DNA of 64,000 bases. It comes from Vannielia litorea. GTDB taxonomy: Bacteria; Pseudomonadota; Alphaproteobacteria; Rhodobacterales; Rhodobacteraceae. Made by a program: the position numbers and the translations under genes. Shown here one piece after another: positions 44,142 through 56,007 of the stretch (within the stretch, counting starts at the first letter, position 1; every line of letters starts with the position of its first letter). A model generated the notes under the pieces. The model was given only the letters and a program-made list of their open reading frames with translations, was not told the origin of the DNA and searched no databases. The stretch covers positions 1,674,001-1,738,000 of the forward strand of contig NZ_JAHVJR010000001.1 in NCBI RefSeq assembly GCF_019801175.1, written 5' to 3'.

Positions 44142-44639
44142 ATGCGGTTCGCCCTTCTTTTCCTCGCCCTTTCCCTCTCTCCGGCCACCGCGCAGGAGCG
44201 CGTGCTCACCCCCGAGCGGGCCTCGGGCTACGATGGCATCATCAGCCAATGCGTCACCCTCACCCGCGAGAGCTTCGCCAATGACATGTGCGCACCGCTG
44301 GCCACCTCGGTCGCCGGAATGGCCTCCAAAGCGGGTCTCAAGCACCGCCACCTCGGCCTGACTGAATGGGGCTTCGGCACCGATGTGTTTCCACCCACGC
44401 CCGACGACCTCGACTTCATCGCGCCGCTCAACCTGACCTTCTACATCCGCGCCACCGCAGGGCCGAACAGCGGCATGATCTGGGCCTCGCTCTACCGCGA
44501 AGTGCCCGAAGGGCGGCTGGTGCTCTGGGAGGATTCCGGCATCGGCGCAGGCGAGCAAAGCGTCATCCGCGACGGCCTCTCCACCGGCCTAGCCCGCAAG
44601 CTCGAACCGGTCTTCGACGCGCTCGCCGAGGCAAATTAA
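44142..44639 (+). CDS. Small secreted hypothetical protein
   Basis: 165 residues from the ATG at 44142, with AGGAG 6 bases upstream. Signal peptide RFALLFLALSLSPATAQ. The mature part has two Cys (ISQCVTLTRE, NDMCAPLATS) likely to form a disulfide, then a beta-rich stretch (LNLTFYIRATAGPNSGMIWA). It follows the P450 gene by 29 bases and may share its transcript. Function not recognised. Confidence 0.8.
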   Translation: MRFALLFLALSLSPATAQERVLTPERASGYDGIISQCVTLTRESFANDMCAPLATSVAGMASKAGLKHRHLGLTEWGFGTDVFPPTPDDLDFIAPLNLTFYIRATAGPNSGMIWASLYREVPEGRLVLWEDSGIGAGEQSVIRDGLSTGLARKLEPVFDALAEAN

Positions 44640-44717
44640 CTTACCCGCCCAACCACTTCACTTCATTGCTAAATCAAAGCAGGCACCCGCAGGCCGGAAC
44701 GCGCTCCAACTCCCGGC

Positions 44718-45194
44718 TCACTCCCCACCAACAGGCAACGCCGTGGTGCTCTTGATCTCCTCCATCGAGAGCAGCGCCGTCACGTTGTGGATCTTCACCT
44801 CCGAGATCAGCGCCTGGTAGAATTCGTCGTAGGCCCGCGCGTTCGTCACCTGCACCTTCAGGATGTAATCGATATCCCCCGCCAGCCGGTGCGCCTCCAG
44901 CACCTCGGGCCTCGCCCGGAGCGCTTTGAGGAACTTCTGCTGCCAGTCCGCCTCGTGCTCTGAGGTGCGGATCAGCACGAAAAAACAGGCCTCCAGCCCC
45001 AGCGCCTCGGCGTTCAGCAGCACGGTGTTCTGCCGGATCACCCCGGCCTCCCGCATCTTGCGCACCCGATTCCAAACCGGCGTCTTCGAACTGCCCACTT
45101 TCTTGGCAATTTCGTCCAAGGATTGCGCAGCGTCAGCTTGCAGTTCCGCAAGGATTTTCCGGTCGATCTTGTCCAAACGGACAGACATTCGCAT
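44718..45194 (-). CDS. Lrp/AsnC-family transcriptional regulator
   Basis: 158 residues from the ATG at 45194 (a second ATG at 45188 is possible). The N-terminal helix-turn-helix is LDEIAKKVGSSKTPVWNRVR; the C-terminal RAM domain (VLEAHRLAGDIDYILKVQVT) binds small ligands, usually amino acids. It is divergent from cysG across 131 bases, so it probably controls the sulfate assimilation operon, perhaps in answer to a sulfur amino acid. That role is inferred from position. Confidence 0.9.
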   Translation of the reverse strand: MRMSVRLDKIDRKILAELQADAAQSLDEIAKKVGSSKTPVWNRVRKMREAGVIRQNTVLLNAEALGLEACFFVLIRTSEHEADWQQKFLKALRARPEVLEAHRLAGDIDYILKVQVTNARAYDEFYQALISEVKIHNVTALLSMEEIKSTTALPVGGE

Positions 45195-45325
45195 TTCTCC
45201 AGCTTTGTTGGAATTCCGGCCCTACAGGAGAGTTTCTCGGAACGTTTTTCCCTAACTGCCGCGAAGCCCTGCCAATTACCAGAACAAAATTCTATATCTT
45301 CCCCTACGCAACAGGAGCCGCCGCA
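45195..45325. promoter_or_regulatory. Shared regulatory region of Lrp-type gene and cysG
   Basis: 131 bases between divergent genes. An A/T-rich stretch with TATATC (45292-45297) may be the cysG -10 element. AGGAG at 45313-45317 is the cysG ribosome site. GGAATTCC near 45211 is a perfect 8-base palindrome and a candidate regulator site. Confidence 0.5.
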
Positions 45326-46705
45326 ATGCAGCATTTTCCGATCTTCGTGAACCTCCGTGGTGAGCGCGTCACCCTCTCCGGTGGCGGCGAGGCCGCGCTG
45401 GCCAAGCTGCGCCTGCTGCTGAAGACGGAAGGTGACATTCACGTCTTCGCCGCCGAGCCCCACGCCGATCTTGAAACGCTGGCCGATGAGGGCCGCCTCA
45501 CGCTCCACCGCCGCGCCGCCCGCGCGGGCGACTTCACCGGCAGCCGTCTCGCCTATGGCGCCAACGAAGACCACGCCGAAGACACCCGCATCAAGGCGCT
45601 GGCCGAGGCTGAGGGCGCGCTGGTCAACATCGTCGACGACCTGCACAACAGCCAGTTCATCACCCCAGCCATCGTCGATCGTGACCCGGTGACCGTGGCG
45701 ATCGGCACCGAGGGCGCCGCCCCCGTGCTCGCCCGCGCCATCAAGCGCGACCTCGAAGAGCGCCTGCCCAGCTCGCTCGGCCTGCTCACCCGCATCGGCA
45801 AGGCCTTCCGCACCGCGGCTGACGCCCTGCCGATGGGCAAGAAGCGCCGCGACTTCTGGGCCGACTACTACTTCAACGAGGGCCCCAAGGCGCTCGCCAA
45901 GGGCGAAGAGAGCGCCCGCGAGGCGCTGGACGCTCTGCTCACCCGCCACCTCTCCGAGGCCCCCGAGCCCGGCGAAGTCGCCTTCGTCGGCGCTGGCCCC
46001 GGCGATCCCGAGATGCTCACCCTCGCCGCCCGCCGCGCGCTGGATGAGGCCGAGGTGATCATCCACGATGGCCTCGTCTCGCCCGAGATCCTCGAACTCG
46101 CCCGCCGCGAAGCGCTGATGATCGACGTGAGCAAGAAGGGCTTCGGCAAGTCCACCCCGCAGGAGGCGATCAACGCGCTGATCGTCGGCCACGCGCTGAA
46201 GGGCGAAAAGGTCGTGCGCCTCAAGGCGGGCGATCCCGGCGTCTACGGCCGCCTCGACGAAGAGCTCGACGCGCTCGCCCCCCACGGCATCGCAACCCGC
46301 ATCCTGCCCGGCATCACCGCCGCCTCCGCCGCTGCCGCCTCCATCGGCCAGAGCCTGACCAAGCGGGGCCGCAACTCCGATCTTCGATTTCTGACCGGGC
46401 ATGACACCAAGGGCTTCACCGAGCAGGACTGGCACGCGCTGGCCGCGCCCGGTGCCGTCGCCGCCATCTACATGGCCAAGAAGGGCGCGCGCTTCCTGCA
46501 GGGCCGCCTGATGATGCACGGCGCCTCCCCCGCCACCGATGTCACCGTGGTCGAGAACGCCTCGCGCCCCGATACCCGCATCCTGCATACCACCCTTGCC
46601 GCCCTGCCCGAGACGGTCGAGGGCCTTTCCGGCCCCGCCGTCCTCCTCTATGGCCTCGCCCCGCGCGACGCCGCCACCGAACTCAAGCTGAAGGCCGCCC
46701 AGTAA
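45326..46705 (+). CDS. cysG: Siroheme synthase (multifunctional)
   Basis: 459 residues, full-length CysG. The N-terminal part (VNLRGERVTLSGGGEAALAK) is the NAD-dependent precorrin-2 dehydrogenase/ferrochelatase. The C-terminal SUMT methyltransferase has VAFVGAGPGDPEMLTLAARR, VRLKAGDPGVYGRLDEE and PGITAASAAAASIG. It makes siroheme from uroporphyrinogen III, the cofactor needed by the sulfite reductase two genes downstream. Its stop overlaps the DUF2849 start by one base. Confidence 0.95.
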   Translation: MQHFPIFVNLRGERVTLSGGGEAALAKLRLLLKTEGDIHVFAAEPHADLETLADEGRLTLHRRAARAGDFTGSRLAYGANEDHAEDTRIKALAEAEGALVNIVDDLHNSQFITPAIVDRDPVTVAIGTEGAAPVLARAIKRDLEERLPSSLGLLTRIGKAFRTAADALPMGKKRRDFWADYYFNEGPKALAKGEESAREALDALLTRHLSEAPEPGEVAFVGAGPGDPEMLTLAARRALDEAEVIIHDGLVSPEILELARREALMIDVSKKGFGKSTPQEAINALIVGHALKGEKVVRLKAGDPGVYGRLDEELDALAPHGIATRILPGITAASAAAASIGQSLTKRGRNSDLRFLTGHDTKGFTEQDWHALAAPGAVAAIYMAKKGARFLQGRLMMHGASPATDVTVVENASRPDTRILHTTLAALPETVEGLSGPAVLLYGLAPRDAATELKLKAAQ

Positions 46706-47003
46706 TGCCCAAGCCATTCACCCCCAAGGTCGTCACGGCCAATGCGCTGATCGAAGGCGACGTGATCTATCTCACCAACTCCGGCGAGTGGTCACGCCGC
46801 CACGAGGATGCCCGCCTCTTCACCGAGGAAGCCCCCGCCGAGGCCGCGCTCTCCGCCGCCGCGCTGCAGGCCTCCGAGATCGTTGGCGCCTATCTCGCCG
46901 ATGCCGAGGCCACGCCCAAGGGCCCCAAGCCCACCCACTTCCGCGAGGCCTTCCGCGCCACCGGCCCCTCCAACTACGCCCACGGCAAACAGGTGGACCT
47001 CTG

Positions 47004-47004
<1 letters not shown>
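46705..47004 (+). CDS. DUF2849 family protein
   Basis: 99 residues. The start ATG shares one base with the cysG stop. The N-terminal ~85 residues (VVTANALIEGDVIYLTNSGE, WSRRHEDARLF) match DUF2849, a family found almost only beside cysI in alphaproteobacteria. Its job is unknown; the strict linkage suggests help with siroheme loading or sulfite reductase assembly (inference). Its stop overlaps the cysI ATG. Confidence 0.88.
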
Positions 47005-48660
<1,656 letters not shown>

Positions 48661-48671
<11 letters not shown>

Positions 48672-49479
48672 TACCGTCACAGGCGTGACCGACGAGGTGG
48701 CCGAAGCCCGCGCCGCCGCCGAGGCCCGCGCCCTCAACGAACGGTTCGCCGGGGCCACGGCGCAGGAAGTCCTGCGCCACGCCCTGACCGATCCGGCGAT
48801 GGGCCGCATCGCCACCGTCAGCTCCTTCGGGGCCGAGTCGGTGGTGCTGCTGCACATGATCTCCCAGATCGACCGCGCCGCGCCCGTGCTCTTCATCGAC
48901 ACCCAGATGCTCTTTGAAGAAACGCTGCAATATCAAACCGATGTGGCCGAACAGCTCGGCCTCACCGGCATCGAGGTGGTGCGTGCCCCCGCGCCTGAGC
49001 TGGCCAAGGCCGACCCGGACGATACCCTGCACAAGCGCTCCACCGACGCCTGCTGCGACCTGCGCAAGACCGTGCCGCTCGCCAATGCCCTGCTGGCCTA
49101 TGATGGCTGGGTCACCGGCCGCAAACGCTTTCAGGCCGAGGCCCGCGCCGCGCTCGATTACTTCGAGAGCGAAGGCCCCCGGGTCAAGGTGAACCCGCTC
49201 GCAGGCTGGTCCGCCACCGACCTCAAGGCCTACATGGATGAGCACGATCTGCCGCGGCACCCGCTGGTCGCCAAGGGCTACCCCTCCATCGGCTGCTGGC
49301 CCTGCACCACGCCCGTGAAAGAGGGCGAAGACCCGCGCGCCGGTCGCTGGCGCGGCGAGGAAAAGGAAGAATGCGGCATCCACTTCATCGACGGCAAAGT
49401 GGTCCGCGGCCCCCTGCCCGTGTCCGAGCCCGCCTCTGACCCCGTCGCCGAAGCCGCCCCCGAGAGAAAGAGCGCCTGA
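48661..49479 (+). CDS. cysH: Assimilatory adenylyl-sulfate (APS) reductase
   Basis: 272 residues from the ATG at 48661, inside the end of cysI. The core is the PAPS/APS reductase fold (ATVSSFGAESVVLLHMI). It carries both Cys pairs that bind a 4Fe-4S cluster: C131-C132 (DACCDLRK) and C212/C215 (GCWPC). These mark enzymes that use APS directly rather than PAPS. The catalytic Cys is in EECGIHF. No cysDN or sulfate transporter is seen here. Confidence 0.93.
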
Positions 49480-49480
49480 C

Positions 49481-49924
49481 ATGACCGAGCTTACGACCGA
49501 GACTGCAAACATCATCGTCACCGACAGCGGCTTCACGGCAGAAGACTGGACCCACGGCTTCACCCCGCTCGAAGAGCTGGGTGCCAACTCCGCCGCCCCC
49601 GCGCTCGCGGTCGATCTTGGCCCCGCCGACGATCCGGCCACGCTCTCGGCACGTCTTGATGAGATCGACCTGATCCGCGTCGCCTTCCCCAGCTTCGCCG
49701 ATGGCCGCGGCTTCACCCATGCCCGCACCCTGCGCCGCATGGGCTTTTCCGGCCGCCTGCGCGCCGCCGGTCACGTGATCTCCGACCAATATGCCATGGC
49801 CCGCCGCTGTGGTTTCGACGAGGTCGAAATCTCCCCCGAGCTGGCCGCGCGCCAGCCCGAGGCCGAGTGGAAGTTCCGCGCCGACTGGCAGGCAAACGAC
49901 TATCAGGCGCGCCTGCGCGCCTGA
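49481..49924 (+). CDS. DUF934 family protein
   Basis: 147 residues starting one base after the cysH stop. DUF934 phrases are present: IDLIRVAFPSFADGRGFTHA, LRRMGFSGRLRAAGHVISDQ and RRCGFDEVEI. The family is a constant neighbour of cysI/cysH in proteobacteria and is taken to support sulfite reduction, but no activity is known. A Trp-rich C-terminus (WKFRADWQANDYQARLR) ends the protein. Confidence 0.9.
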   Translation: MTELTTETANIIVTDSGFTAEDWTHGFTPLEELGANSAAPALAVDLGPADDPATLSARLDEIDLIRVAFPSFADGRGFTHARTLRRMGFSGRLRAAGHVISDQYAMARRCGFDEVEISPELAARQPEAEWKFRADWQANDYQARLRA

Positions 49925-50008
49925 GCCCCTTGGAACGCCTTCAAAAATCCTGATAGAGATCAAAGCAGCAAGGAGCCGCGAGGCTGTAAGAGCCAGCGAC
50001 CAGTATCC

Positions 50009-50866
50009 ATGACCGAACAGAGCCCCGTGACCGAACAAGCCGCACAACCCGTCAAAGCCAAGCCCGCCCTCCCCGATGCCCAGACCGTGACGGAGGTGAA
50101 GCACTACACCGACCGTCTGTTCAGCTTCCGCTGCACCCGGCCCGCCTCCCTGCGCTTCCGCTCCGGCGAGTTCGTGATGATCGGCCTGATGGGCGACCCC
50201 GATCCGAAGACCGGCAAGGTCAAGCCCCTGCTGCGCGCCTATTCCATCGCCTCCCCCTCCTGGGACGAGGAGCTGGAGTTCTATTCCATCAAGGTGCAGG
50301 ACGGCCCGCTCACCTCCAAGCTTCAGCACATCCAGCCCGGCGACGAGTTGATCCTGCGGCCCAAGCCCGTCGGCACGCTGGTGCATGACGCCCTTCTGCC
50401 CGGCAAGCGCCTGTGGTTCTTCGCCACCGGCACCGGCTTCGCCCCCTTCGCCTCCCTGCTGCGCGAGCCGCAGACCTATGAAGATTACGACGAAGTGGTG
50501 ATCACCCACACCTGCCGCGAGGCCGGCGAGCTGACCTATGGCCGCGACCTGATCGAGGGCCTCAAGGACGACGAGCTGCTGAACGAGGTGATCGGCGAGG
50601 GCTTCTGGAAGAAGATCAAGTACTACCCCACCACCACCCGCGAAGAGAGCGCCAAGATGGGCCGCATCACCGACCTGATGCGCACCGGCGAGGCCTTCTC
50701 CGACCTCGGCGTGCCCGAGCTCAACCCCACGACCGACCGCGCGATGATCTGCGGCAACCTCGCCTTCAATCTCGAACTCAAGGAGATGCTCGAGGCCTAC
50801 GGTCTCGAAGAGGGCGCCAATTCCAAGCCCGCGCATTACGTGGTCGAAAAGGCCTTTCTCGACTGA
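50009..50866 (+). CDS. fpr: Ferredoxin-NADP+ reductase
   Basis: 285 residues. The FAD site is LLRAYSIASPSWDEELEFYS and GPLTSKLQHIQPGDEL. The NADP part is WFFATGTGFAPFASLLREP and YEDYDEVVITHTCREAGEL. The C-terminus ends HYVVEKAFLD, as in bacterial Fpr. It would pass electrons from NADPH to ferredoxin for CysI. It lies 84 bases after DUF934 and may have its own promoter. An N-terminal ~28-residue Pro/Ala extension is slightly unusual. Confidence 0.93.
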   Translation: MTEQSPVTEQAAQPVKAKPALPDAQTVTEVKHYTDRLFSFRCTRPASLRFRSGEFVMIGLMGDPDPKTGKVKPLLRAYSIASPSWDEELEFYSIKVQDGPLTSKLQHIQPGDELILRPKPVGTLVHDALLPGKRLWFFATGTGFAPFASLLREPQTYEDYDEVVITHTCREAGELTYGRDLIEGLKDDELLNEVIGEGFWKKIKYYPTTTREESAKMGRITDLMRTGEAFSDLGVPELNPTTDRAMICGNLAFNLELKEMLEAYGLEEGANSKPAHYVVEKAFLD

Positions 50867-50920
50867 TCGCTGTGGCGCGGTGGGTCTTGCCCCGCCGCGC
50901 CTTTCGCCCTAGGCGGGGGC

Positions 50921-51535
50921 ATGGATACCGCCTTCCTCATCTCTGCCTTCGTCACCCTCTTCGTGGTGATCGACCCGCTGGGCCTGGCCCCGCTCTTCGC
51001 CGCGCTCACCCATGACGAAACAGAGGGCCGCCGCCGCGCCATCGCCATCCGCGCCGTGGCCATCGGCTTCTCCATCCTGCTGATCTTCGGCCTTGCCGGT
51101 GAGGCGGTGCTCGAATTCGTCGGCATCTCCATGCCGGCCTTCCGCATCTCCGGCGGCCTGCTGCTGTTCCTCACCGCGCTCGAAATGCTCTTCGAGCGCC
51201 GCACCAAGCGCCGCGAGGATCAGGCCGAGGAGGATCGCCCCGATCCCTCCATTTTCCCCCTCGCCACGCCGCTCATCGCCGGGCCGGGCGCCATTGCCTC
51301 GATGATCCTGCTCTCCGGCTCCCCCAATGCCGACTGGACGACCACCTTGCAGGTGATCGGCGTCATGGCCACCGTGCTCACCATCGTCCTGATCCTGTTT
51401 CTCGGCGGCGGGCTTCTGTCGCGCCTGCTTGGCAAGACCGGCATCAACGTGGCCACCCGCCTGCTCGGCATGTTGCTCGCCGCCCTCTCGGTCCAATTCG
51501 TGATCGACGGGCTGCGCGACCTCTCCCTGCTCTAG
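50921..51535 (+). CDS. MarC-family integral membrane protein
   Basis: 204 residues with six membrane segments, including AFLISAFVTLFVVIDPLGLA, VLEFVGISMPAFRISGGLLL and MATVLTIVLILFLGGGLL. The phrases VIDPLGLAPLFAAL and ATPLIAGPGAIASMILL are typical of MarC/UPF0056. The family has no proven function; early links to multidrug resistance were withdrawn. It stands alone, 54 bases after fpr. Confidence 0.92.
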   Translation: MDTAFLISAFVTLFVVIDPLGLAPLFAALTHDETEGRRRAIAIRAVAIGFSILLIFGLAGEAVLEFVGISMPAFRISGGLLLFLTALEMLFERRTKRREDQAEEDRPDPSIFPLATPLIAGPGAIASMILLSGSPNADWTTTLQVIGVMATVLTIVLILFLGGGLLSRLLGKTGINVATRLLGMLLAALSVQFVIDGLRDLSLL

Positions 51536-51567
51536 AAATGCGCCGCGCCCCCGCCTAAATACCTGAT

Positions 51568-52149
51568 ATGGACGGCGATACCCTCGGACGGCTCACCTAC
51601 CTCATCCTGCTCGGCGTCTTCGTCGGCAGCTACTTCTTCGTGTCCGGCCGCACCAACTGGGGCCAGACCGCCCGCCACGCCGCGCTCTGGGTCTTCATCT
51701 TCCTCGGCGTCATCGTGGCTTACGGCCTCTGGGATGACGTGCGCCGCGAGGTGATGCCGCAGCAATCGGTCTTCGAGGGCGATGGCCGGGTCGAGGTGCC
51801 GGTTTCTCCCGATGGGCACTACTACCTGACGCTCGAGATCAACGGCGCCCCCACCCGCTTCGTGGTGGATACCGGCGCCTCCGACATGGTGCTCAGCCGC
51901 GACGATGCCCGCGCCGCCGGGATCGACCCGGAGACCCTCGCCTACATGGGCCGCGCCAACACGGCGAACGGCGAGGTCCGCACCGCGCTAGTCCGGCTCG
52001 ACGAGGTGCGCCTCGGCGACATAACCGATCGCGGCGTGACCGCGCTGGTGAACGACGGCGAGATGATGGGTTCCCTCCTCGGCATGCGCTACCTCGAACG
52101 CTTCGCCTCCGTCAGCTTCTCCCGCGGCGAGATGATCCTCCAGCGCTGA
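51568..52149 (+). CDS. Membrane-anchored retropepsin-like aspartic protease
   Basis: 193 residues. Two N-terminal membrane segments (LTYLILLGVFVGSYFFVSG and AALWVFIFLGVIVAYGLW) precede a single-domain clan AA protease. The catalytic motif is FVVDTGASDMVLS (Asp 101), followed by GSLLGMRYLERFASVSFSRG. This matches the TIGR02281-type family common in alphaproteobacteria, which must dimerise to be active. The substrate is unknown. Confidence 0.92.
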   Translation: MDGDTLGRLTYLILLGVFVGSYFFVSGRTNWGQTARHAALWVFIFLGVIVAYGLWDDVRREVMPQQSVFEGDGRVEVPVSPDGHYYLTLEINGAPTRFVVDTGASDMVLSRDDARAAGIDPETLAYMGRANTANGEVRTALVRLDEVRLGDITDRGVTALVNDGEMMGSLLGMRYLERFASVSFSRGEMILQR

Positions 52150-52259
52150 CCCGCTCAAGCGGATTTCTATGCGCCGGGCATATTTTTCATTGGCCCCCGC
52201 TCCGTCCCGGCCCGACGCTCGGCGCATGCGCCCTGTTGGCGCACCTAGGGAGGAATACC

Positions 52260-53852
52260 ATGAAACGCACCCGCCTGACCGCGGCCGCGCTGCTGCTTGC
52301 CGGCAGCCCCGGCCTCGCCACCGCCGCCCCCGATGCCAAGGGCTGCGCCGCCCTGCGCGGCCTCTCCGTCGCGCCCGAGGCCATCGGCCTGCCCAGCGGC
52401 GGCGCCGACATTCACACCGTCACCTTCATCGAAACACCGACGCCCTATTGCCAGGTGAACGGCGCCATCGACCCGGTCGACCCATCCGCGCCCGACATCA
52501 ACTTTCAGGTCAACCTCCCCGCCGAGTGGAACGGCAAGGCCCTCCACTACGGCGGCGGCGGTTACAATGGCGCCCTCGTCACCGGTCTCGATCAGGCCAA
52601 GTTCAACCCCGCCTCCGAGCCGACCCCGCTCGAAAAGGGCTACGCCACTTGGGGCAGCGACAGCGGCCACCAATCCGGCTCCTCGCTCTCCGGCGCGTTC
52701 ATGCTGAACGAGGAATCCCTGCGCAACTTCGGCGGCGAACAGCTGAAGAAAACCCGCGATGCCGCCATGGCCGCGCTCGAGGCCTTCTACGGCGAGGCCC
52801 CCTCCCGCACCTATTTCCAAGGCAGCTCGCAGGGCGGCCACGAGGCGATGATCGCCATCCAGCGCTGGCCCGATGACTACGACGGCGCCGTCGTCGTCCA
52901 CCCCGCCAACCCCGTTGTCGGCCTGCAACTCTCAGGCAACCGCGCGGGCCAGGCCTTCTACGCCGAGGGCGCCTACATGTCCCCCGCCGATGTCGAGCTG
53001 CTGAACGGCGCGGTCTTCGCCGCCTGTGACAGTCTCGACGGCGCCGAAGACCGGCTGATCGGCAATATCGCCGCCTGCGAGGCCGCCTTCGACGTGCAGT
53101 CGCTCGCCTGCGAGGGCGACACTGCGCAGGAGGGCCAGTGCCTGACCCAAGCCCAGATCACCGCGCTCGATGTTATCGCCACTCGCACCCCCACACCGCC
53201 GCTGCAAGGCGGGGCCGAGGGCTTCTCCGGCTGGCCGATCTATCTCGCGGGCGATCTCTACGGCCTCTGGGGCATGGGCAAATCGCCCGAGCTCACCAAC
53301 CCGCCAACCCCGGTCGCCAACTTCGGCCTCGCCGTGCTGGCCGACCCGATGATCCGCTACGGCGTGCTGGCCGACCCGGACGCCAACACGATCGAATTCG
53401 ACGCAAAGGCCCACGCCGCCCGGCTCACCGAACTGTCCGAAATCACCGATGCCGTGGCCGCCGATATGTCGGGCTTTGCCGACAAGGGCGCCAAGGTGCT
53501 GCTGATGCACGGCATCACCGATTTCGCCATCCCCTTCGGCAACACCGTCGACTGGTACGAGCGCGTGGTGGCCGAAATGGGCGAGGAGGCCACCCGCGAC
53601 TTCCTGCGCTTCTGGCTGGTTCCCGGCTTCGGCCACGGCTCCGGCGAGTTCCAGATGCGCTGGTCCAGCCTCGATGCGCTCGACGCATGGGTCGAAGAGG
53701 GCACCGCCCCCGAGGGCCTCGTGATGACCGACGCCGCCGAAGCCACCGCAGGCCGCAGCCGCCCGATGTGCGAATACCCCGCCTTCGCGCGGCTGAACGA
53801 GGGCGCCAACGACCTCAACGCCGCCGCCAGCTACAGCTGCGTCACCGAGTAA
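52260..53852 (+). CDS. Secreted tannase/feruloyl esterase-family protein
   Basis: 530 residues from the ATG at 52260, with GGGAGGAA upstream. Signal peptide LTAAALLLAGSPGLATAAP. The core has YATWGSDSGHQSGSS, the nucleophile elbow YFQGSSQGGHEAMIAIQRWP (GxSxGG), KVLLMHGITDFAIPF (acid) and FWLVPGFGHGSGEFQMRWSS (His). These match the tannase/feruloyl esterase family that splits esters of phenolic acids. Several Cys suggest periplasmic disulfides. A substrate of plant or algal origin is plausible but unproven. Confidence 0.9.
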   Translation: MKRTRLTAAALLLAGSPGLATAAPDAKGCAALRGLSVAPEAIGLPSGGADIHTVTFIETPTPYCQVNGAIDPVDPSAPDINFQVNLPAEWNGKALHYGGGGYNGALVTGLDQAKFNPASEPTPLEKGYATWGSDSGHQSGSSLSGAFMLNEESLRNFGGEQLKKTRDAAMAALEAFYGEAPSRTYFQGSSQGGHEAMIAIQRWPDDYDGAVVVHPANPVVGLQLSGNRAGQAFYAEGAYMSPADVELLNGAVFAACDSLDGAEDRLIGNIAACEAAFDVQSLACEGDTAQEGQCLTQAQITALDVIATRTPTPPLQGGAEGFSGWPIYLAGDLYGLWGMGKSPELTNPPTPVANFGLAVLADPMIRYGVLADPDANTIEFDAKAHAARLTELSEITDAVAADMSGFADKGAKVLLMHGITDFAIPFGNTVDWYERVVAEMGEEATRDFLRFWLVPGFGHGSGEFQMRWSSLDALDAWVEEGTAPEGLVMTDAAEATAGRSRPMCEYPAFARLNEGANDLNAAASYSCVTE

Positions 53853-53862
53853 CCAACGCATT

Positions 53863-53892
53863 TTCTTGGCAAAAAATCTCCCGCCGGAGGCT
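53863..53892 (+). repeat. Possible Rhodobacteraceae intergenic repeat copy
   Basis: On the minus strand this reads GCCTCCGGCGGGAGATTTTT followed by TGCCAAGAA. It matches the GCCTCCGGCGGGAGTATTT...CAAGAA element that I recall as common in Rhodobacteraceae spacers. The CTCCCGCCGGAGGC core is near-palindromic. A second partial copy (GAAATACTTCTTGG) follows at once. Confidence 0.4.
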
Positions 53893-53943
53893 GAAATACT
53901 TCTTGGGCCTTCGGCCAACCCGGCCACCCAATGGCCAAACCTT

Positions 53944-53979
53944 CCCGCCCGCGCCACAAGCGCAGGGCGGGACTTTTCT
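53944..53979 (+). terminator. Rho-independent terminator after the tannase-family gene
   Basis: CCCGCCC/GGGCGGG plus an inner GCGC/GCGC stem with a 5-base loop and one bulged A is followed by ACTTTTCT. It separates this gene from the convergent holC. Confidence 0.75.
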
Positions 53980-54000
53980 CGCCATCCCGTAGAGCGGCTC

Positions 54001-54465
54001 CTACCCGCCGCTCTCCGCCTTTTTCTCCCAGCGCCCGCTCTCTTCCGACCAGTACTCAGCCGCAGCCCCGGCCCCGGTGAGCGCCTTCCACTGGCCCCGT
54101 GCATGCTGCACGGCATCCGGGTCGTGCCCGTCGAACAGCACACAGACCCGCTCCAGCGCGGCCACCTCACCGGCTTCCACCGCCGCGCCATCCACCGCCA
54201 TCAGGCAGGTGGCGCCATTGGGCAGCGCGGCCTCGGTGGTCAGCAGCACCGGCTGCAAGGCGTCATGCGGCCCGCCCGCCAGCCCGTGAGCCAGAAACTG
54301 CTCATCCGGCCCCTGCCACAGCTTCTCGTCAAGCCAGCCCATCCGCCCCGGGTCACGGCCCCGCACCGCCACCCACCAGCCCGCAGCAAGGCTGCGCTCC
54401 AGCAGCACCGGGAGGGTCGCCTCCAGGGGCCGCTGGGTCAGGTGGTAGAACATGGCCTTGCCCAT
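54001..54465 (-). CDS. holC: DNA polymerase III chi subunit
   Basis: 154 residues from the ATG at 54465 (MGKAMFYHLTQRPLEATLPV); an ATG at 54453 is the usual family start. The chi subunit links the clamp loader to single-strand binding protein. VLLERSLAAGWWVAVRGRDP, MGWLDEKLWQGPDEQFLAHG and ERVCVLFDGHDPDAVQHARG are typical. It starts 5 bases after pepA stops, the widespread pepA-holC order. Confidence 0.92.
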   Translation of the reverse strand: MGKAMFYHLTQRPLEATLPVLLERSLAAGWWVAVRGRDPGRMGWLDEKLWQGPDEQFLAHGLAGGPHDALQPVLLTTEAALPNGATCLMAVDGAAVEAGEVAALERVCVLFDGHDPDAVQHARGQWKALTGAGAAAEYWSEESGRWEKKAESGG

Positions 54466-54470
54466 ACCGG

Positions 54471-55931
<1,461 letters not shown>

Positions 55932-56007
55932 GGGGCGACTCCTTTGATTGCGTGCCGCCCATAGCTAGGGCGAAACCGCCCCGAAGGAAAAGGGGGGCTG
56001 CGCGGCG

